Below are positions 55,419-64,000 of a stretch of 64,000 nt of DNA, in pieces (positions within the stretch are counted from its first letter, which is position 1; the number at the start of each line of letters is the position of its first letter). The DNA comes from Nocardioides piscis. Its GTDB lineage: Bacteria > Actinomycetota > Actinomycetes > Propionibacteriales > Nocardioidaceae. The position numbers and the translations under genes are program-made. A model generated the notes under the pieces. That model ran no database searches, was not told the DNA's origin, and saw nothing but the letters and a program-made list of their open reading frames with translations. The DNA is taken from contig NZ_CP049866.1 in assembly GCF_011300215.1 (NCBI RefSeq), positions 2,294,001 through 2,358,000 on the forward strand. The letters run 5' to 3'.

Positions 55419-57692
55419 GTGCACGACCTCAGGATGCCGCTGCTGGGGCTGGGGGCGTGGCTCGGCGGGATCGCGGCCGTTGCCCTGCCGGGTTGGTCAG
55501 TGGCGCTGCTGGTGGTCGGGTCGCTCGGCCTGGCGCGGTTCCGACGCTCCTGGCCGCTCCTGGCCGCTGCGCTGGCCGGGATCGCGGTGCTGGGCATTGC
55601 CGCGTTGAGAGGTGCGGTCGTCGAGCACGGAGCGGCGGCCGAGCTCGTGGCGGCTCGCGCGGTGGTGGACGCCCGCGTGTCGATCACCAGCGACCCGCGC
55701 GCCGTCGAGGGGCGCTTCGGTGACTTCGTCGTGGTCGCGGCGACGGTGACCGAGCTGACCGGGCGCGGCTCGACATACTCCCTCGCGGCACCGGTGGTGC
55801 TGCTGGCCGACGAGTCCTGGCTCGAGGTCGAGCTGGGTTCGACGGTGCGAGCGAGCGGCCGGCTCGCGCCCGACGAGGGCGTGGGAGCGCCGGTCCTCGC
55901 GGTGTTGTCGACGCGCGGGCCGCCGGTCCTGGAGTCGGGTCCTGACGTGTGGTGGCGGGGTGCGACGGCGGTTCGTGCCTCGATCCGGGAGTCCGTGGCC
56001 TCCCGTGGGGAGCATGCCCGCGAGCTCGTGCCATCCCTGGTCGTCGGGGACGACAGCGGCCTGGATCCCGATCTCGCAGACGACTTCCGGACCACCGGCC
56101 TGACCCATCTGCTCGCCGTGTCGGGCACCAATCTCACCCTGCTGGTCGGGTTCCTGCTCATCCTGGCCCGGTGGTGCGGGCTCCGCGGCCGCTGGCTGTA
56201 TGCCGCTGCAGCGCTGGGCATCGTCGGCTTCGTGCTCATCGCCCGCACCGAGCCGAGCGTGGTCCGCGCAGCCGCGATGGGAAGCGTTGCCCTGGTCGGG
56301 CTGGGAGCCAACGGTCGCGAGCGCGGCACCCGGTGCCTGGGAGCCGCCGTCCTCGCGCTCCTGCTGGTCGATCCCGCGCTGGCGGTCACCCCTGGCTTCG
56401 CCCTGTCGGTGCTGGCCACCGGTGGGATCTTGTTCCTCGCCCCGACGTGGCGCGATGCCCTGCGGGGCTGGCTGCCCCGCTGGGCGGCCGAGGCGGTGTC
56501 CGTGCCGCTGGCCGCCCAGGTCGCCTGCACCCCGGTGGTGACCGCGATCTCCGGCGAGATCAGCCTGGTCGCCGTCGTGGCCAACCTCCTGGCTGCTCCT
56601 GCCGTGGCGCCGGCGACCGTGCTCGGTCTCGCGGGAGGGCTCGTCGGCCTGGTGTGGCCGCCGCTGGGACAGGTCGTGGCCGCGCCGGCGGCCTGGTCGG
56701 TGTCGTGGATCGTCGTCGTGGCGCAGCGGGGGGCAGCCCTGCCGACCCCCGCCGTGGACTGGGGCACCGGTGCGACCTCACTCGCCGCAGTGACGGCCCT
56801 GTGCGTGCTGCTCGGCCTGGTCGCACCCCGGCTGCTGCGATCGCCGACGTCGGTCATCGGGCTGTCGCTGCTGCTCGTGGTCGCCGTCCTGTCCCGGCCG
56901 CCTTCCCTGGGTTGGCCTGCGGACGGATGGGTCCTGGCCATGTGCGACGTGGGTCAGGGGGACGCGCTGGCGCTCAACGCTGGAGCGGGCTCTGCCGTCG
57001 TCGTCGATGCGGGGCCGGATCCGGCCCTCGTGGACGGGTGTCTCGATCGCCTGGGAGTCACGCGCCTGCCGCTGGTCGTCCTGACCCACTTCCACGCCGA
57101 CCACGTCGACGGGCTGGCCGGAGTCCTCGACGGACGTGACGTGGGGGAGGTCAGCGTGACCTCGCTGGCCGATCCCGTGGAAGGGGCAGAGCAGGTGACT
57201 CGGGAGCTGGGGGAGCTGGGACGCCGCCCCGCCGTCGCCGTTCACGGGCTGACCCGCCGGGTGGGCGACGTCACGATCCAGACGCTCTGGCCACCGGCAG
57301 AGGCACCGAGCGCCGTGAAGGGTGCCGGCGACGGCGCCAACGACGCCAGTGTCGTGCTGCTGGCCGAGGTTCGCGGCGTGCGCTTGCTCCTGACCGGTGA
57401 CCTCGAGCCGCCCGGACAGCTCGCGTTGCGGCGCACCCTCGGTGATATCACCGTCGACGTGCTGAAGGTCCCCCACCACGGCAGTCCCCATCAGGACGAG
57501 GCGTTCCTGGCCGGGCTCGGGGCACGGCTGGCCCTGGTGTCGGTGGGTGCCGACAACGACTACGGCCACCCTGACTCCGACCTGTTGGCGGCCCTGGAGG
57601 CAACCGGAGCGCAGGTGCGTCGCAGCGACCTGGACGGCGACGTCCTGGTGCTCGCCACACCGGACGGGATCGCTGTCCGCACCCGCGACTAG
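55419..57692 (+). CDS. comEC: ComEC/Rec2 family DNA-uptake channel
   Basis: A 757-residue membrane protein. Hydrophobic helices come first, then the competence domain with HLLAVSGTNLTLLVGFLL. A C-terminal metallo-beta-lactamase-like domain (from about 505; CDVGQGDALALNAGAGSAVV, THFHADHVDGLAGVLDGR, KVPHHGSPHQDEAFLAGLGA) may degrade the non-transported strand. It starts eight bases after the comEA stop at GTG 55419. The other competence genes are not in this window, so active transformation cannot be judged here. Confidence 0.93.
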   Translation: MHDLRMPLLGLGAWLGGIAAVALPGWSVALLVVGSLGLARFRRSWPLLAAALAGIAVLGIAALRGAVVEHGAAAELVAARAVVDARVSITSDPRAVEGRFGDFVVVAATVTELTGRGSTYSLAAPVVLLADESWLEVELGSTVRASGRLAPDEGVGAPVLAVLSTRGPPVLESGPDVWWRGATAVRASIRESVASRGEHARELVPSLVVGDDSGLDPDLADDFRTTGLTHLLAVSGTNLTLLVGFLLILARWCGLRGRWLYAAAALGIVGFVLIARTEPSVVRAAAMGSVALVGLGANGRERGTRCLGAAVLALLLVDPALAVTPGFALSVLATGGILFLAPTWRDALRGWLPRWAAEAVSVPLAAQVACTPVVTAISGEISLVAVVANLLAAPAVAPATVLGLAGGLVGLVWPPLGQVVAAPAAWSVSWIVVVAQRGAALPTPAVDWGTGATSLAAVTALCVLLGLVAPRLLRSPTSVIGLSLLLVVAVLSRPPSLGWPADGWVLAMCDVGQGDALALNAGAGSAVVVDAGPDPALVDGCLDRLGVTRLPLVVLTHFHADHVDGLAGVLDGRDVGEVSVTSLADPVEGAEQVTRELGELGRRPAVAVHGLTRRVGDVTIQTLWPPAEAPSAVKGAGDGANDASVVLLAEVRGVRLLLTGDLEPPGQLALRRTLGDITVDVLKVPHHGSPHQDEAFLAGLGARLALVSVGADNDYGHPDSDLLAALEATGAQVRRSDLDGDVLVLATPDGIAVRTRD

Positions 57693-57695
57693 GGT
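57690..57695 (+). promoter_or_regulatory. -10 box, leaderless start of holA
   Basis: TAGGGT, seven bases before ATG 57703. Its first three bases are the comEC stop codon. Confidence 0.5.
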
Positions 57696-57702
57696 TCTGG
57701 CC

Positions 57703-58689
57703 ATGGCCGCTCACCCCACTGCCGCGCAGGTCCTCGGCCGGGTCGTCCTGGTGACCGGCAAGGAGGAATACCTCGCCGAGCGCACGGTCGTGGGCATCCG
57801 CGCCGCCGTGCGCGGTCACGACTCCGAGGCCGAGATCGCCGAGTCCGCAGCGTCCGACCTGACGCTGGCGAGCCTCGGCGAGATGGCTGCGCCGTCGCTG
57901 TTCTCCTCGACCCGCTGCGTGGTGGTGCGCAGTCTCGAGGGCCTGCCCGACGACTGCTACGACGGCATCCTCGACTATGCCCGGTCGCCCGCCGACGACG
58001 TCTCGCTCGTGCTGGTCCACGGCGGCGGCCAGAAGGGCAGCGGGCTGTTGACCAAGCTGCGCAAGCTCGACTCGGTGACCGAGGTCAAGTCACAGGAGAT
58101 CAAGCCGTCCGACCTGCCGGGATTCGTCGCCTCGGAGGTCGCCGTCCACGGCTCGAGGATCGCTGCCGACGCGGCCGCCTTCCTGGTGACTGCCGTCGGG
58201 GGGGACCTGCGTTCGCTGGCCGCCGCCGCCAACCAGCTCACCCACGACTTCCCCGGTGAACCGCTCACCCTCGACAAGGTGCAGCAATACTTCGGCGGTC
58301 GTGCCGAGGCCAAGTCGTTCGCCGTCGCCGACGCGGCGTTCTCCGGCGATCGCGCGCTGGCGCTGGAGGAGCTTCGCTGGGCGATGGACGGCGGCACGGC
58401 CAGCGTCCTGGTCACCTCGGCGATGGCGGGATCGGCTCGCAGCCTGGCGCGCTTCCTCGGCGCGCCCAACGGCATGCGGGAGGCCGACCTCGCCCGCGAG
58501 CTGGGAGTCCCGCCCTGGAAGGTGCGGCAGGTGCGCAGCCAGTCGAGGGCCTGGTCTCCCGACGCCATCTCGGCTGCCCTGCGAGCCATCGCCTCCGCGG
58601 ACGCTGACATCAAGGGTCAGGCCCACGACGCGGCATACACCCTCGAGCGGCTCGTGCTGCGGGTCGCCGACCTGCGTGCTGCGCGCTGA
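57703..58689 (+). CDS. holA: DNA polymerase III subunit delta
   Basis: A 328-residue clamp-loader subunit. The N-terminal AAA+-like region begins VLVTGKEEYLAERTVVGIRA, and RCVVVRSLEGLPDD follows. The C-terminal collar helices include AKSFAVADAAFSGDRALALE and LGVPPWKVRQVRSQSRAWSP. ATG 57703 is seven bases after TAGGGT, which itself covers the comEC stop, giving holA its own leaderless promoter within the cluster. Confidence 0.93.
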   Translation: MAAHPTAAQVLGRVVLVTGKEEYLAERTVVGIRAAVRGHDSEAEIAESAASDLTLASLGEMAAPSLFSSTRCVVVRSLEGLPDDCYDGILDYARSPADDVSLVLVHGGGQKGSGLLTKLRKLDSVTEVKSQEIKPSDLPGFVASEVAVHGSRIAADAAAFLVTAVGGDLRSLAAAANQLTHDFPGEPLTLDKVQQYFGGRAEAKSFAVADAAFSGDRALALEELRWAMDGGTASVLVTSAMAGSARSLARFLGAPNGMREADLARELGVPPWKVRQVRSQSRAWSPDAISAALRAIASADADIKGQAHDAAYTLERLVLRVADLRAAR

Positions 58690-58719
58690 CCAGGTCTTCG
58701 AGGGCACAGGAAGCACGAA

Positions 58720-58747
58720 CGCCCCGCCGCTCGAGAGCGACGGGGCG
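58720..58747. terminator. Hairpin between convergent holA and rpsT
   Basis: CGCCCCGCCGCTC and GAGCGACGGGGCG are complementary except for one G-T type pair, with two central bases. It is placed to end both convergent transcripts. Confidence 0.7.
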
Positions 58748-58761
58748 AACGAAGAAGAAGA

Positions 58762-59022
58762 TCAGAGGGAAGCGGACTGCTTCGCGATCGACGACTTGCG
58801 GTTGGCGGCCTGGTTCTTGTGGATGACGCCCTTCGACGCGGCCTTGTCGAGCTTGCGGGCGGCGTCGCGACCGGCGGTGATCGCCGTGTCCTTGTCGCCG
58901 GCCTCGACGGCCTCGCGGAACTTGCGTACGGCGGTCTTCAGGCCCGTCTTCACGGCCTTGTTGCGCTCGTGCGCCTTCTCGTTCTGCTTGTTGCGCTTGA
59001 TCTGGGACTTGATGTTGGCCAC
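58762..59022 (-). CDS. rpsT: 30S ribosomal protein S20 (bS20)
   Basis: An 86-residue basic protein. It starts [20 protein letters not shown], continues [20 protein letters not shown], and ends [20 protein letters not shown], the standard S20 sequence. The start is GTG with AAAGG seven bases upstream. It is transcribed opposite to holA, as in other actinobacteria. Confidence 0.97.
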   Translation of the reverse strand: MANIKSQIKRNKQNEKAHERNKAVKTGLKTAVRKFREAVEAGDKDTAITAGRDAARKLDKAASKGVIHKNQAANRKSSIAKQSASL

Positions 59023-59180
59023 AGGAGAACCTTTGCTCGCTCGATATGTGTCAATGAGGTCTGGGTGTCGGCTGCCGACTCACCCCAGGGTGCTGAGAAC
59101 CATCTGCGGTTGGGCGCCGGACATGCAAGGAGAGAGACTACCGCCGACGCGCCAGCCCACCCAAATCGCGTCGGTCCGGC

Positions 59181-60137
59181 TCACGCCCGCCACCCGCGGC
59201 GCTCGCACAGCCACTCCCACAGGACCTCGCCCTGCCACCGCTGGTGCTCGCGGATGAACGGTGACGTGTGCGGCACCGGATCGTCGGCGGACTTGAGGAA
59301 GAAGCCGACGAGCAGCGCCAGCACCCGGTCGATGGCCTCGGGGTGCACGTCGCGGGTGAGCCGGCGGGAGGCCAGCACCGACTCGACGTCCAGCCCGTCG
59401 CCGCGCGGGCCGATGAGGGCCATCAGCGTGTCGAGCCAGGGGGCGCCGACGATCGGCCAGTTCCAGTCGCACAGCCAGACCCGGCCGTCGACGTTTCCGA
59501 GCAGCACGTTGTCGTCGCGGACATCGGTGTGGACCAGGGTGGTGCCACCGACCACCTCGGCGAAGCCCGCGGCGAGGTCGCCCGCCTCGGCCAGGTGCGG
59601 CAGGTCGGGCCTCGTCGCCGCGATGTGCTCCCACATCGCCACGAGTGGCTTGAAGTCGTCCTCGGCGGTGTCGAGGTCGAGCGCAGCCGGTGGCGGAGTG
59701 AGCTCATCGGCCACGACCTCCAGTGTGTCCAGGACGGCGTCGAGCTCTGCCTGCCGCCACGGCCGCTCGGGGGCGCGACCCTCGACGTGCTCGATGCCGA
59801 GCACCACCCAGTCGTCGTCGAGCACCCAGAGCAGCCGGGGTGCCGCGACGGTGCGGGGCAGGGTGGCGAGCTTGCGGGCCTCCTCGCGATAGGAGTCGGC
59901 GAACAGCTGCTGCGCCTTGACCGAGGCTGCCTTGACGAAGTGGCGCGAGCCGTCAGCGCACACCAGGACGCTCGCGAAACCGGGTGTGAAACCGGACGTC
60001 TGCGAGAAGGTCTCGACGACAGGGGAGCCGCACTCGGCCTCGATGGCGGAGCGGAGGTGGGGCGGCAGGAACTCCCACACGAGGCGGCGGGCGGTCCTGC
60101 CGGCCGGGATCGGGTAGGGACCGACGGGGGAGCTCAT
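59181..60137 (-). CDS. Aminoglycoside phosphotransferase (APH)-like kinase
   Basis: A 318-residue kinase-fold protein. It has FVKAASVKAQQLFADSYREE (ATP-site Lys region), the catalytic loop TTLVHTDVRDDNVLLGN, and the metal motif VWLCDWNWPIVGAPWLDTLM. Such proteins phosphorylate antibiotics, choline or other small molecules. No resistance context is present, so a housekeeping small-molecule kinase is more likely. The start is ATG 60137, divergent from the GNAT gene by 83 bases. Confidence 0.85.
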   Translation of the reverse strand: MSSPVGPYPIPAGRTARRLVWEFLPPHLRSAIEAECGSPVVETFSQTSGFTPGFASVLVCADGSRHFVKAASVKAQQLFADSYREEARKLATLPRTVAAPRLLWVLDDDWVVLGIEHVEGRAPERPWRQAELDAVLDTLEVVADELTPPPAALDLDTAEDDFKPLVAMWEHIAATRPDLPHLAEAGDLAAGFAEVVGGTTLVHTDVRDDNVLLGNVDGRVWLCDWNWPIVGAPWLDTLMALIGPRGDGLDVESVLASRRLTRDVHPEAIDRVLALLVGFFLKSADDPVPHTSPFIREHQRWQGEVLWEWLCERRGWRA

Positions 60138-60220
60138 GGGGCCATCCTTGCGGACCGTCGGGGCGCGAGCAGGTCGATATCGGTTTGCCGCGTCGAGGCC
60201 GCGCCCGACACGATGGCCCC

Positions 60221-60748
60221 ATGTCTGTGCTGGTGCCTGCGACCACCGCTGTCATGGAGTCCTTCCTCGAGGCGATGGACGAGTTCGTCGCCGAGGGCGT
60301 CTCGGACTCGCAGACCGCAGGGTGGGTGGACACCTACGGGGACACCTGGCGCACGTCCGAGGGGTTCGAGGCGTTCGTCCGCCAGGTGCGTGCCGAGGAG
60401 GTGGACGAGACGGTGCTCCCCGAGCGCTGGGTGTTGACGTCGACCCGATGGTGGGTCGACGGCGACTGCTATCTCGGTCGGGTCGCCGTGCGTCACCGCC
60501 TCAACGACTTCCTGCGCGACGTCGGCGGGCACATCGGCTACGACGTCCGCCCGTCTGCGCGACGCCAGGGTCACGCGACGGCGATGCTGCGGGCAGTGCT
60601 GCCGCACGCCCGGTCGTTGGGGATCGACTCGGCGCTGGTCACCTGCGACGCCGACAACGCAGCCTCCATCAGGGTGATCGAGGCGTGCGGAGGGATCCTG
60701 GAGGACCGGCGGGGCGACAAGCTGCGCTACTGGGTGCCGACCGGCTGA
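60221..60748 (+). CDS. GNAT family N-acetyltransferase
   Basis: A 175-residue acetyltransferase. The acetyl-CoA site is HIGYDVRPSARRQGHATAML, with the GNAT Q/RxxGxA pattern as RRQGHA. It continues HARSLGIDSALVTCDADNAA and SIRVIEACGGILED. The mid-region LTSTRWWVDGDCYLGRVAVR fits homologues annotated as predicted acetyltransferases. Substrate unknown. ATG 60221 follows a weak CACGAT box. Confidence 0.85.
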   Translation: MSVLVPATTAVMESFLEAMDEFVAEGVSDSQTAGWVDTYGDTWRTSEGFEAFVRQVRAEEVDETVLPERWVLTSTRWWVDGDCYLGRVAVRHRLNDFLRDVGGHIGYDVRPSARRQGHATAMLRAVLPHARSLGIDSALVTCDADNAASIRVIEACGGILEDRRGDKLRYWVPTG

Positions 60749-60771
60749 TCCCGCGGGCCGGCGATCGCCGC

Positions 60772-60777
60772 CATACT
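60772..60777 (+). promoter_or_regulatory. -10 box before the DUF418-like gene
   Basis: CATACT, six bases before ATG 60784. Confidence 0.4.
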
Positions 60778-60783
60778 CTGCGC

Positions 60784-61845
60784 ATGGTCGCGCCAGTGGA
60801 GGACAGCCCGCAGCACCGGCTCCGGGGGGTCGATGCCACCCGGGGGGTCGCGGTGCTCTCGATGTACGTCGCCCACTTCTCCACCGGCGAGGGGGTGCTG
60901 AAGGCGCTGGAGGTCTCCGAATACCTCACCGCGGCGTTGTTCTCCACCGTGATCGGTGTCGGCGCCGAGCTTGCACGTTCCTCGCCCCACCGCGACGGGC
61001 CCCGCGACCTCGTCAGCGTGGTGGTGCGCGCGGCGGCGCTCGTGCTCCTCGGGCTGTGGCTCGTCACGTTCGGGTCGCAGATCCTGGTGGTCCTGGTCTG
61101 GCTCGGCGTGCTGACGCTGGTCATGTATCCGCTGGTGCGGCTGCCGAGCGTGCTCCTCGTCGCTGTGGCAGGCGCAGCCTTCGCCGTCGGACCGGTGGTC
61201 CGCGCCGACCTGCTCGGCGCGGCCGTTCCGCGTGCGTGGCTGGTTGACCTCACCTTCACGCACCCGGCCTACTGGCTGGTGGGGTTCCTGGTCCACGCAC
61301 TGACCGGCGTCCTGGCCGTGCGGATGGTCCGGCACCCGCGTGGGCGCGGGTTGGCTCCGTGGGCGGCCTTGCTCTCGGTCGTCGTGGCCGTCGGCCTGCT
61401 CGCCGCCATCACGCTCGACGACGTCGACGTCCCCGCCTACTCCGGCACCCACCTCGAGCTCCTGCTGACGACGTGCCTGTGCCTGGCCACCCTCGCCCTC
61501 GTGAGCTGGGCCGCGCACACCCTGCCGCCGAAGCTCACCCTGCCGCTCGTCTGGGTCGGGGAGATGGCGCTGACGCTCTATGTGCTCCAGATCGTCTTCT
61601 CCGCCTGGGTGGTGGGGATCCGCCCGACCGACAACGGCGTCGACGTGATGGTCGCTGCCGTGCTGGCGAGCCTGCTGATCGTCCTGGCCTGGCGAGCCGT
61701 CGTGCGCCTCGTCGCCAACGACGTCCGGTCGGGCTGGCGGCGAGGGCCGCTCGAGGGACTGGTCGCTGCGGTGATCACGCTGCTGGACCGGCTGCGTGGA
61801 ACAATGGCGGGTCCCATCCGCCGTACATCCGAAAGCGCCACGTGA
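60784..61845 (+). CDS. DUF418/HGSNAT-like membrane acyltransferase-family protein
   Basis: A 353-residue protein with about ten membrane helices. The opening [20 protein letters not shown] matches the conserved first helix of DUF418/DUF1624 proteins (R-x-x-G-x-D-x-x-R-G). The C-terminal [20 protein letters not shown] also fits. Family members are proposed to acetylate sugars across the membrane. The ATG follows CATACT by six bases. Its TGA overlaps the lepA GTG. Confidence 0.75.
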   Translation: MVAPVEDSPQHRLRGVDATRGVAVLSMYVAHFSTGEGVLKALEVSEYLTAALFSTVIGVGAELARSSPHRDGPRDLVSVVVRAAALVLLGLWLVTFGSQILVVLVWLGVLTLVMYPLVRLPSVLLVAVAGAAFAVGPVVRADLLGAAVPRAWLVDLTFTHPAYWLVGFLVHALTGVLAVRMVRHPRGRGLAPWAALLSVVVAVGLLAAITLDDVDVPAYSGTHLELLLTTCLCLATLALVSWAAHTLPPKLTLPLVWVGEMALTLYVLQIVFSAWVVGIRPTDNGVDVMVAAVLASLLIVLAWRAVVRLVANDVRSGWRRGPLEGLVAAVITLLDRLRGTMAGPIRRTSESAT

Positions 61846-63722
61846 GCCTGAAGAACGCACCACAGCCCGGCTCGACCGACCCGTCGATCATCCGGAACTT
61901 CTGCATCATCGCTCACATCGACCACGGCAAGTCCACGCTGGCCGACCGGATGCTGCAGCTGACCGGGGTCGTCGACGCGCGCGCCGCCCGCGCGCAATAC
62001 CTCGACCGGATGGACATCGAGCGCGAACGCGGCATCACGATCAAGAGCCAGGCCGTCCGCATGCCCTGGACGGTCCAGCCCGTCGCGGCCGGCGAGGAGC
62101 AGGTCGCCGAGCCCGGCACCTATGTCCTGAACATGATCGACACCCCCGGCCACGTCGACTTCACCTACGAGGTCTCCCGCTCGCTGGAGGCCTGCGAGGC
62201 GGCTGTGCTGCTGGTGGACGCAGCCCAAGGCATCGAGGCGCAGACCCTGGCCAACCTCTATCTGGCCATGGGTGCCGACCTCCACATCATCCCGGTCCTC
62301 AACAAGATCGACCTGCCCGGAGCGATGGTCGACAAATATGCCGCCGAGCTGGCCGGCCTCGTCGGCTGCGAGCCCGAGGACGTGCTGCGCGTCAGCGCCA
62401 AGACCGGTGTCGGCGTCGCCGGGCTGCTCGACGAGATCGTCAAGCAGACCCCCGCTCCTGTCGGCGACCCGGACGCGCCCCCGCGCGCGCTGATCTTCGA
62501 CTCCGTCTATGACACCTATCGCGGCGTGGTCACCTACGTCCGCGTCATCGACGGCCTGCTGACCCACCGCGACCGGATCAAGATGATGTCGACCGGCGCC
62601 GTGCACGAGATGCTCGAGGTCGGTGTCATCAGCCCCGAGCCGGTCAAGGCCGCCGACCTGGGCGTCGGTGAGGTGGGCTACCTCATCACCGGCGTGAAGG
62701 ACGTGCGTCAGTCCCGGGTCGGCGACACCGTCACCAGCCAGCACCACGGGGCGACCGAGCCGCTGGGCGGCTACAAGCACCCCAACCCGATGGTCTACTC
62801 CGGTCTCTACCCGATCGACGGCGACGACTACCCGGGGCTGCGCGACGCCCTCGAGCGCCTCCAGCTCAACGACGCCGCGCTGACCTTCGAGCCCGAGACC
62901 TCCGGCGCCCTCGGCTTCGGCTTCCGGATCGGCTTCCTGGGGCTGCTGCACATGGAAATCACCCGTGACCGGCTCGAGCGCGAGTTCGACCTCGACCTCA
63001 TCTCGACCGCGCCCAACGTCGTCTACGAGGTGCTGATGGAGGACGGCTCGAAGTCGGTCGTCACCAACCCGAGCGAATATCCCGAGGGCAAGATCGCCGA
63101 GGTCCACGAGCCGGTCGTCAAGGCGACGATCCTGAGCCCGAGCGACTACATCGGCACGATCATGGAGCTGTGCCAGACCAAGCGCGGCAACCTGCAGGGG
63201 ATGGACTACCTCTCCGAGGACCGCGTCGAGATGCGCTACACCCTGCCGATGGGCGAGATCGTCTTCGACTTCTTCGACCAGCTCAAGTCGCGCACCAAGG
63301 GCTATGCCTCCCTCGACTACGAGCGCTCGGGTGAGCAGGCGGCCGACCTGGTGAAGGTCGACATCCTGCTGCAGGGCGAGCCGGTCGACGCGTTCTCCGC
63401 GATCGTGCACCGCGACGCCGCCTACTCCTACGGCGTGATGATGGCCAGCAAGCTCAAGGACCTCATCCCGCGCCAGCAGTTCGAGGTCCCGATCCAGGCC
63501 GCGATCGGCGCCCGGGTGATCGCTCGCGAGAACATCCGCGCGATCCGCAAGGACGTCCTCGCCAAGTGCTACGGCGGTGACATCAGCCGCAAGCGCAAGC
63601 TCCTCGAGAAGCAGAAGGCCGGCAAGAAGCGGATGAAGAACATCGGCAGTGTCGAGGTGCCGCCGGAGGCGTTCATCGCCGCCCTGTCGACCACGCAGCC
63701 GACGGAGAAGACCAAGAAGTAG
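61842..63722 (+). CDS. lepA: Elongation factor 4 (LepA)
   Basis: A 626-residue translational GTPase. G motifs are [19 protein letters not shown] (P loop), [15 protein letters not shown] (switch I), DTPGHVDF and NKIDLPGA. The LepA-specific C-terminal domain includes the region from [24 protein letters not shown] sequence to the Lys-rich end. GTG 61842 ([20 protein letters not shown]) overlaps the upstream stop. The length is that of actinobacterial LepA. Confidence 0.97.
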   Translation: MSLKNAPQPGSTDPSIIRNFCIIAHIDHGKSTLADRMLQLTGVVDARAARAQYLDRMDIERERGITIKSQAVRMPWTVQPVAAGEEQVAEPGTYVLNMIDTPGHVDFTYEVSRSLEACEAAVLLVDAAQGIEAQTLANLYLAMGADLHIIPVLNKIDLPGAMVDKYAAELAGLVGCEPEDVLRVSAKTGVGVAGLLDEIVKQTPAPVGDPDAPPRALIFDSVYDTYRGVVTYVRVIDGLLTHRDRIKMMSTGAVHEMLEVGVISPEPVKAADLGVGEVGYLITGVKDVRQSRVGDTVTSQHHGATEPLGGYKHPNPMVYSGLYPIDGDDYPGLRDALERLQLNDAALTFEPETSGALGFGFRIGFLGLLHMEITRDRLEREFDLDLISTAPNVVYEVLMEDGSKSVVTNPSEYPEGKIAEVHEPVVKATILSPSDYIGTIMELCQTKRGNLQGMDYLSEDRVEMRYTLPMGEIVFDFFDQLKSRTKGYASLDYERSGEQAADLVKVDILLQGEPVDAFSAIVHRDAAYSYGVMMASKLKDLIPRQQFEVPIQAAIGARVIARENIRAIRKDVLAKCYGGDISRKRKLLEKQKAGKKRMKNIGSVEVPPEAFIAALSTTQPTEKTKK

Positions 63723-63726
63723 CGCC

Positions 63727-64000
63727 ATGGCTGTGGTCGTACGCCGCGACGAGGTCGCCCCCCAACCGTGGGCCAACGGCGGCGGAACCACCCGCCTGCT
63801 GCTGCGCGCCGAGGACGACACGTGGCGGGTCAGCCTGGCCCACGTCGGCGGGGACGGTCCGTTCTCCGTGTTCCCCGGGCGCACACGACTGATCACCGTC
63901 GTCGACGGGCCGGTGCTCGTGCTCGTCGTGGACGGCGTGGAGCAGGTCGTCGAGCCACGCCGCCCGTTCGCCTTCGCCGGCGACGCCAGCGTGACCGCAT
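63727..64000 (+). CDS. HutD family protein (truncated by the window end)
   Basis: The first 91 residues of a cupin-like HutD protein. It has VVVRRDEVAPQPWANGGGTT with the family's PWxNGGG motif, RVSLAHVGGDGPFSVFPGRT, and TVVDGPVLVLVVDGVEQVVE. HutD proteins occur with histidine-utilisation genes and may control or bind a histidine breakdown product. ATG 63727 lies 4 bases after lepA. The gene continues beyond the window. Confidence 0.85.
   Translation, partial: MAVVVRRDEVAPQPWANGGGTTRLLLRAEDDTWRVSLAHVGGDGPFSVFPGRTRLITVVDGPVLVLVVDGVEQVVEPRRPFAFAGDASVTA

Noticed and set aside
61578..63896. A 772-residue open frame antisense to lepA
   Set aside because: Shadow of lepA caused by high third-position GC; no domain and biased composition.

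Overview
The window is a high-GC chromosomal stretch from an actinobacterium, most likely a member of the Nocardioidaceae (Nocardioides-like). The evidence is the strong G/C third-position bias, the many GTG starts with 4-base start/stop overlaps, the many start codons placed 6-8 bases after a TANNNT box (leaderless promoters), and gene orders shared with mycobacteria (nadD-rsfS-phosphatase, and degV-comEA-comEC-holA-rpsT-lepA). I see no phage, insertion sequence, CRISPR array or rRNA. The window looks like core chromosome with a few accessory islands.

Layout. 1-3927: a sulfur-type island with the end of a rhodanese protein, a TauE/SafE exporter, an MMPL transporter, a Cys-rich small protein and a DUF2892 membrane protein. 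3857-5806: a LysR regulator divergent from an EamA transporter. 5799-8458 (-): pyruvate phosphate dikinase. 8564-14941: a surface-glycan cluster with an FkbM methyltransferase and three glycosyltransferases. 14963-17556 (-): a GNAT/NUDIX fusion and a multicopper oxidase with an added N-terminal cupredoxin. 17638-24660 (-): the GlgE-pathway operon glgE-treS-mak-glgB, each gene overlapping the next by four bases, with glgP divergent (24817-27399) and glgX nearby (28670-30832). Together these interconvert trehalose, maltose 1-phosphate and alpha-glucan. 27440-32108: trmL, an ion channel, an enoyl-CoA hydratase and a membrane protein. 32151-33947: two secreted Ig-like proteins. 34070-35837: etfBA. 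37551-40725: proA, a small membrane protein, nadD, rsfS, a GpgP-like phosphatase and tRNA-Ala(GGC). 40919-43798: an alcohol dehydrogenase, Hsp20 and a GAF-ANTAR protein. 43934-46904: an arsenic-type locus with an ArsR repressor divergent from a flavoprotein and an MFS exporter, with paired operators. 46909-50850: an SDR, a DUF4870 protein, and leuS behind a leucine leader peptide and attenuator. 50916-53464 (-): a secreted subtilase and an XRE-type protein. 53520-64000: degV, comEA, comEC, holA, rpsT, an APH-like kinase, a GNAT, a membrane acyltransferase-like protein, lepA and the start of a HutD protein.

Two results stand out. First, five otherwise intact genes (LysR, ppdK, GNAT/NUDIX, glgP three times, FAD oxidoreductase) are broken by seven single-base deletions. 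Each lies at a run of exactly four G/C bases, and adding one base restores the family sequence. This looks like systematic homopolymer undercalling, so these genes are probably intact in the organism. Second, leuS is preceded by a 12-residue leader peptide ([12 protein letters not shown]) with three consecutive Leu codons, two of them the rare CTT. A competing stem and a true intrinsic terminator follow it. This is a compact ribosome-mediated attenuator that ordinary gene calling misses.
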